From NCBI GenBank assembly GCA_017694215.1, contig JADIND010000090.1:1-6542 (forward strand): 6,542 nucleotides of DNA. Direction: 5' to 3'. Each line of letters begins with the position of its first letter. The stretch's first letter is position 1. Positions 5,626-6,542 of the stretch are shown piece by piece. The stretch comes from Candidatus Scatousia excrementipullorum. GTDB taxonomy: Bacteria > Cyanobacteriota > Vampirovibrionia > Gastranaerophilales > Gastranaerophilaceae. Position numbers and translations under genes: made by a program. The notes below the pieces were generated by a model. The model searched no databases, was not told the DNA's origin, and was given only the letters and a program-made list of their open reading frames with translations.

Positions 5626-6542
5626 ATGTACGATAATTACTATACAAAATATGAAGATGCCAAATATTTCATTAATGAAAAGACTGCAGAAGAGATTTGT
5701 CAAAAGCTTTTAAATGACGTCAAAAATAAAAATATGACGGCAGAAAAGTATGCATACCTTTCAAAAGCTTATACATATATGCAGGACGACAAACATGCCC
5801 TTGAAACAGCAAAAATGGCAGTAAGGCTGGATAAAACTTATGCTTACGGATATATCAGGCTTGCTTTTACATACGGCAGGCTCGGAAAACGTAAAAAAGC
5901 AGAAAAATATGCACTTATAGCAGAAGAATTAGGGGCGGATAACTGGATTATCAGCTCATTTCTGATAAATATTTATGCCTGGCTTGAATATGTTGAAAAG
6001 GTTGATGAGCTTCTTTATAAACTTGAAAATCTAAACATTAATAGTGCGGATTACTACTATGCACTGGGATTTGCATTTGGATGCAAACAGATTGCCGAGT
6101 ACGAAAAATCTCTTTATTGTTTTAAAAAAGCGGAAGAACAAGGCTACAAAAATTATTACGATCTTATTTACAAATTGATGGTACTTTTCGGCAAACTCGG
6201 CGATGCTGAGAATACCGAAATTTATCTCAACAAATGTCTGGAGTACGGAGAAAATGAGGATTTGCTTGAGAGAAAAATCTTACTTGCTTTATACAAAGAG
6301 ACTCCGGACGAAGCTCTTAATGATATGAGGCGTTATTACAGAATTACCGAGTCTAAACAGGACGCGTTAGTTTATCTTTCTAAAGCATATCAGATTAAAG
6401 GTCAGTACGACAGAGCATTAAAGTATTTAAATTTTGCTCTTGCAACAACTGAACCTACTTTGTTCCTTTATTACAGAATGGGTAATCTATATGAAACAAG
6501 AAAAGATTTCAAAAATGCATTAATGTGTTATAAAAAAGCATT
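5626..6542 (+). CDS. TPR-repeat protein, 3' end beyond the window
   Basis: The frame is open from the ATG at 5626 to the edge: 305 full codons with no stop, so the C-terminus is missing. It begins MYDNYTKYEDAKYF, without a signal peptide, and is likely cytoplasmic. Tandem tetratricopeptide repeats fill it, with typical aromatic/Ala/Gly spacing: about 39-72 (YLSKAYTYMQDDKHALETAK), 73-106 (LAFTYGRLGKRKKAEKYA), a divergent one at 140-177 (YYYALGFAFG, then SLYCFKKAEEQGY), another near 178-211, 245-278 (YLSKAYQIKGQYDRALKYL) and 279-305 (MGNLYETRKDFKNALMCYKK). Such arrays form superhelical protein-binding scaffolds; no enzymatic domain appears in the visible part. The SD AGAGG (5611-5615) supports the start. 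It follows the 278-residue helical gene by 92 bases on the same strand and may share its transcript. The partner is unknown; TPR proteins serve in pilus, secretion and signalling systems, but nothing here decides between these. Confidence 0.9.
   Translation, partial: MYDNYYTKYEDAKYFINEKTAEEICQKLLNDVKNKNMTAEKYAYLSKAYTYMQDDKHALETAKMAVRLDKTYAYGYIRLAFTYGRLGKRKKAEKYALIAEELGADNWIISSFLINIYAWLEYVEKVDELLYKLENLNINSADYYYALGFAFGCKQIAEYEKSLYCFKKAEEQGYKNYYDLIYKLMVLFGKLGDAENTEIYLNKCLEYGENEDLLERKILLALYKETPDEALNDMRRYYRITESKQDALVYLSKAYQIKGQYDRALKYLNFALATTEPTLFLYYRMGNLYETRKDFKNALMCYKKA

Noticed and set aside
5242..5703. Leftward open frame of 153 codons spanning the end of the 278-residue gene and the start of the TPR gene.
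   Set aside because: It overlaps two rightward genes with good SD sites, and its Phe/Ile/Ser-rich sequence has no recognisable domain.

Overview
The window is AT-rich bacterial DNA with compact genes, mostly strong Shine-Dalgarno (SD) sites (AAGGAG-like) and AT-rich spacers. The content points to a diderm: an MlaE-type lipid-transport permease, a secreted HtrA-type protease and a relative of the type IV pilus / type II secretion ATPases. The style of the proteins resembles gut non-photosynthetic Cyanobacteriota (Melainabacteria/Vampirovibrionia, Gastranaerophilales). That placement is an inference from general resemblance, held with moderate to low confidence; no marker gene here proves it.

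Layout, left to right. Bases 1-11 hold the first codons of a leftward gene that runs out of the window. A 164-base divergent spacer with overlapping opposed promoters follows, then a short secreted trypsin-like protease without a PDZ domain (176-856, +) closed by a clear intrinsic terminator (863-893). Next come a branched-chain amino acid aminotransferase, ilvE (1045-1959, +), a GC-rich hairpin (1972-1990) and an MlaE-family permease (2009-2746, +) without its usual MlaF/MlaD partners alongside. Converging on it is a leftward two-gene operon: a stand-alone CheY-like receiver (4526-4164, -), then 7 bases later a 462-residue GspE/PilB-like protein (4156-2768, -) that keeps Walker A but has lost most other catalytic motifs. 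A 170-base divergent spacer carries that operon's extended -10 promoter and a 13-bp palindrome. To its right lie an unrecognised helical 278-residue protein with an internal repeat (4697-5533, +) and a TPR-repeat protein (5626-6542, +) that is cut by the window edge.

The protease, ilvE and mlaE look like independent housekeeping or envelope genes. The receiver and the pilus-ATPase-like protein are the one clear functional pair: probably a phosphorylation-responsive signalling module built on a remodelled secretion-ATPase scaffold. This is the most interesting element here. The helical protein and the TPR protein may share a transcript, because no convincing terminator separates them, but their roles cannot be read from sequence. 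No tRNA, rRNA, CRISPR array, insertion sequence or other mobile element was seen.
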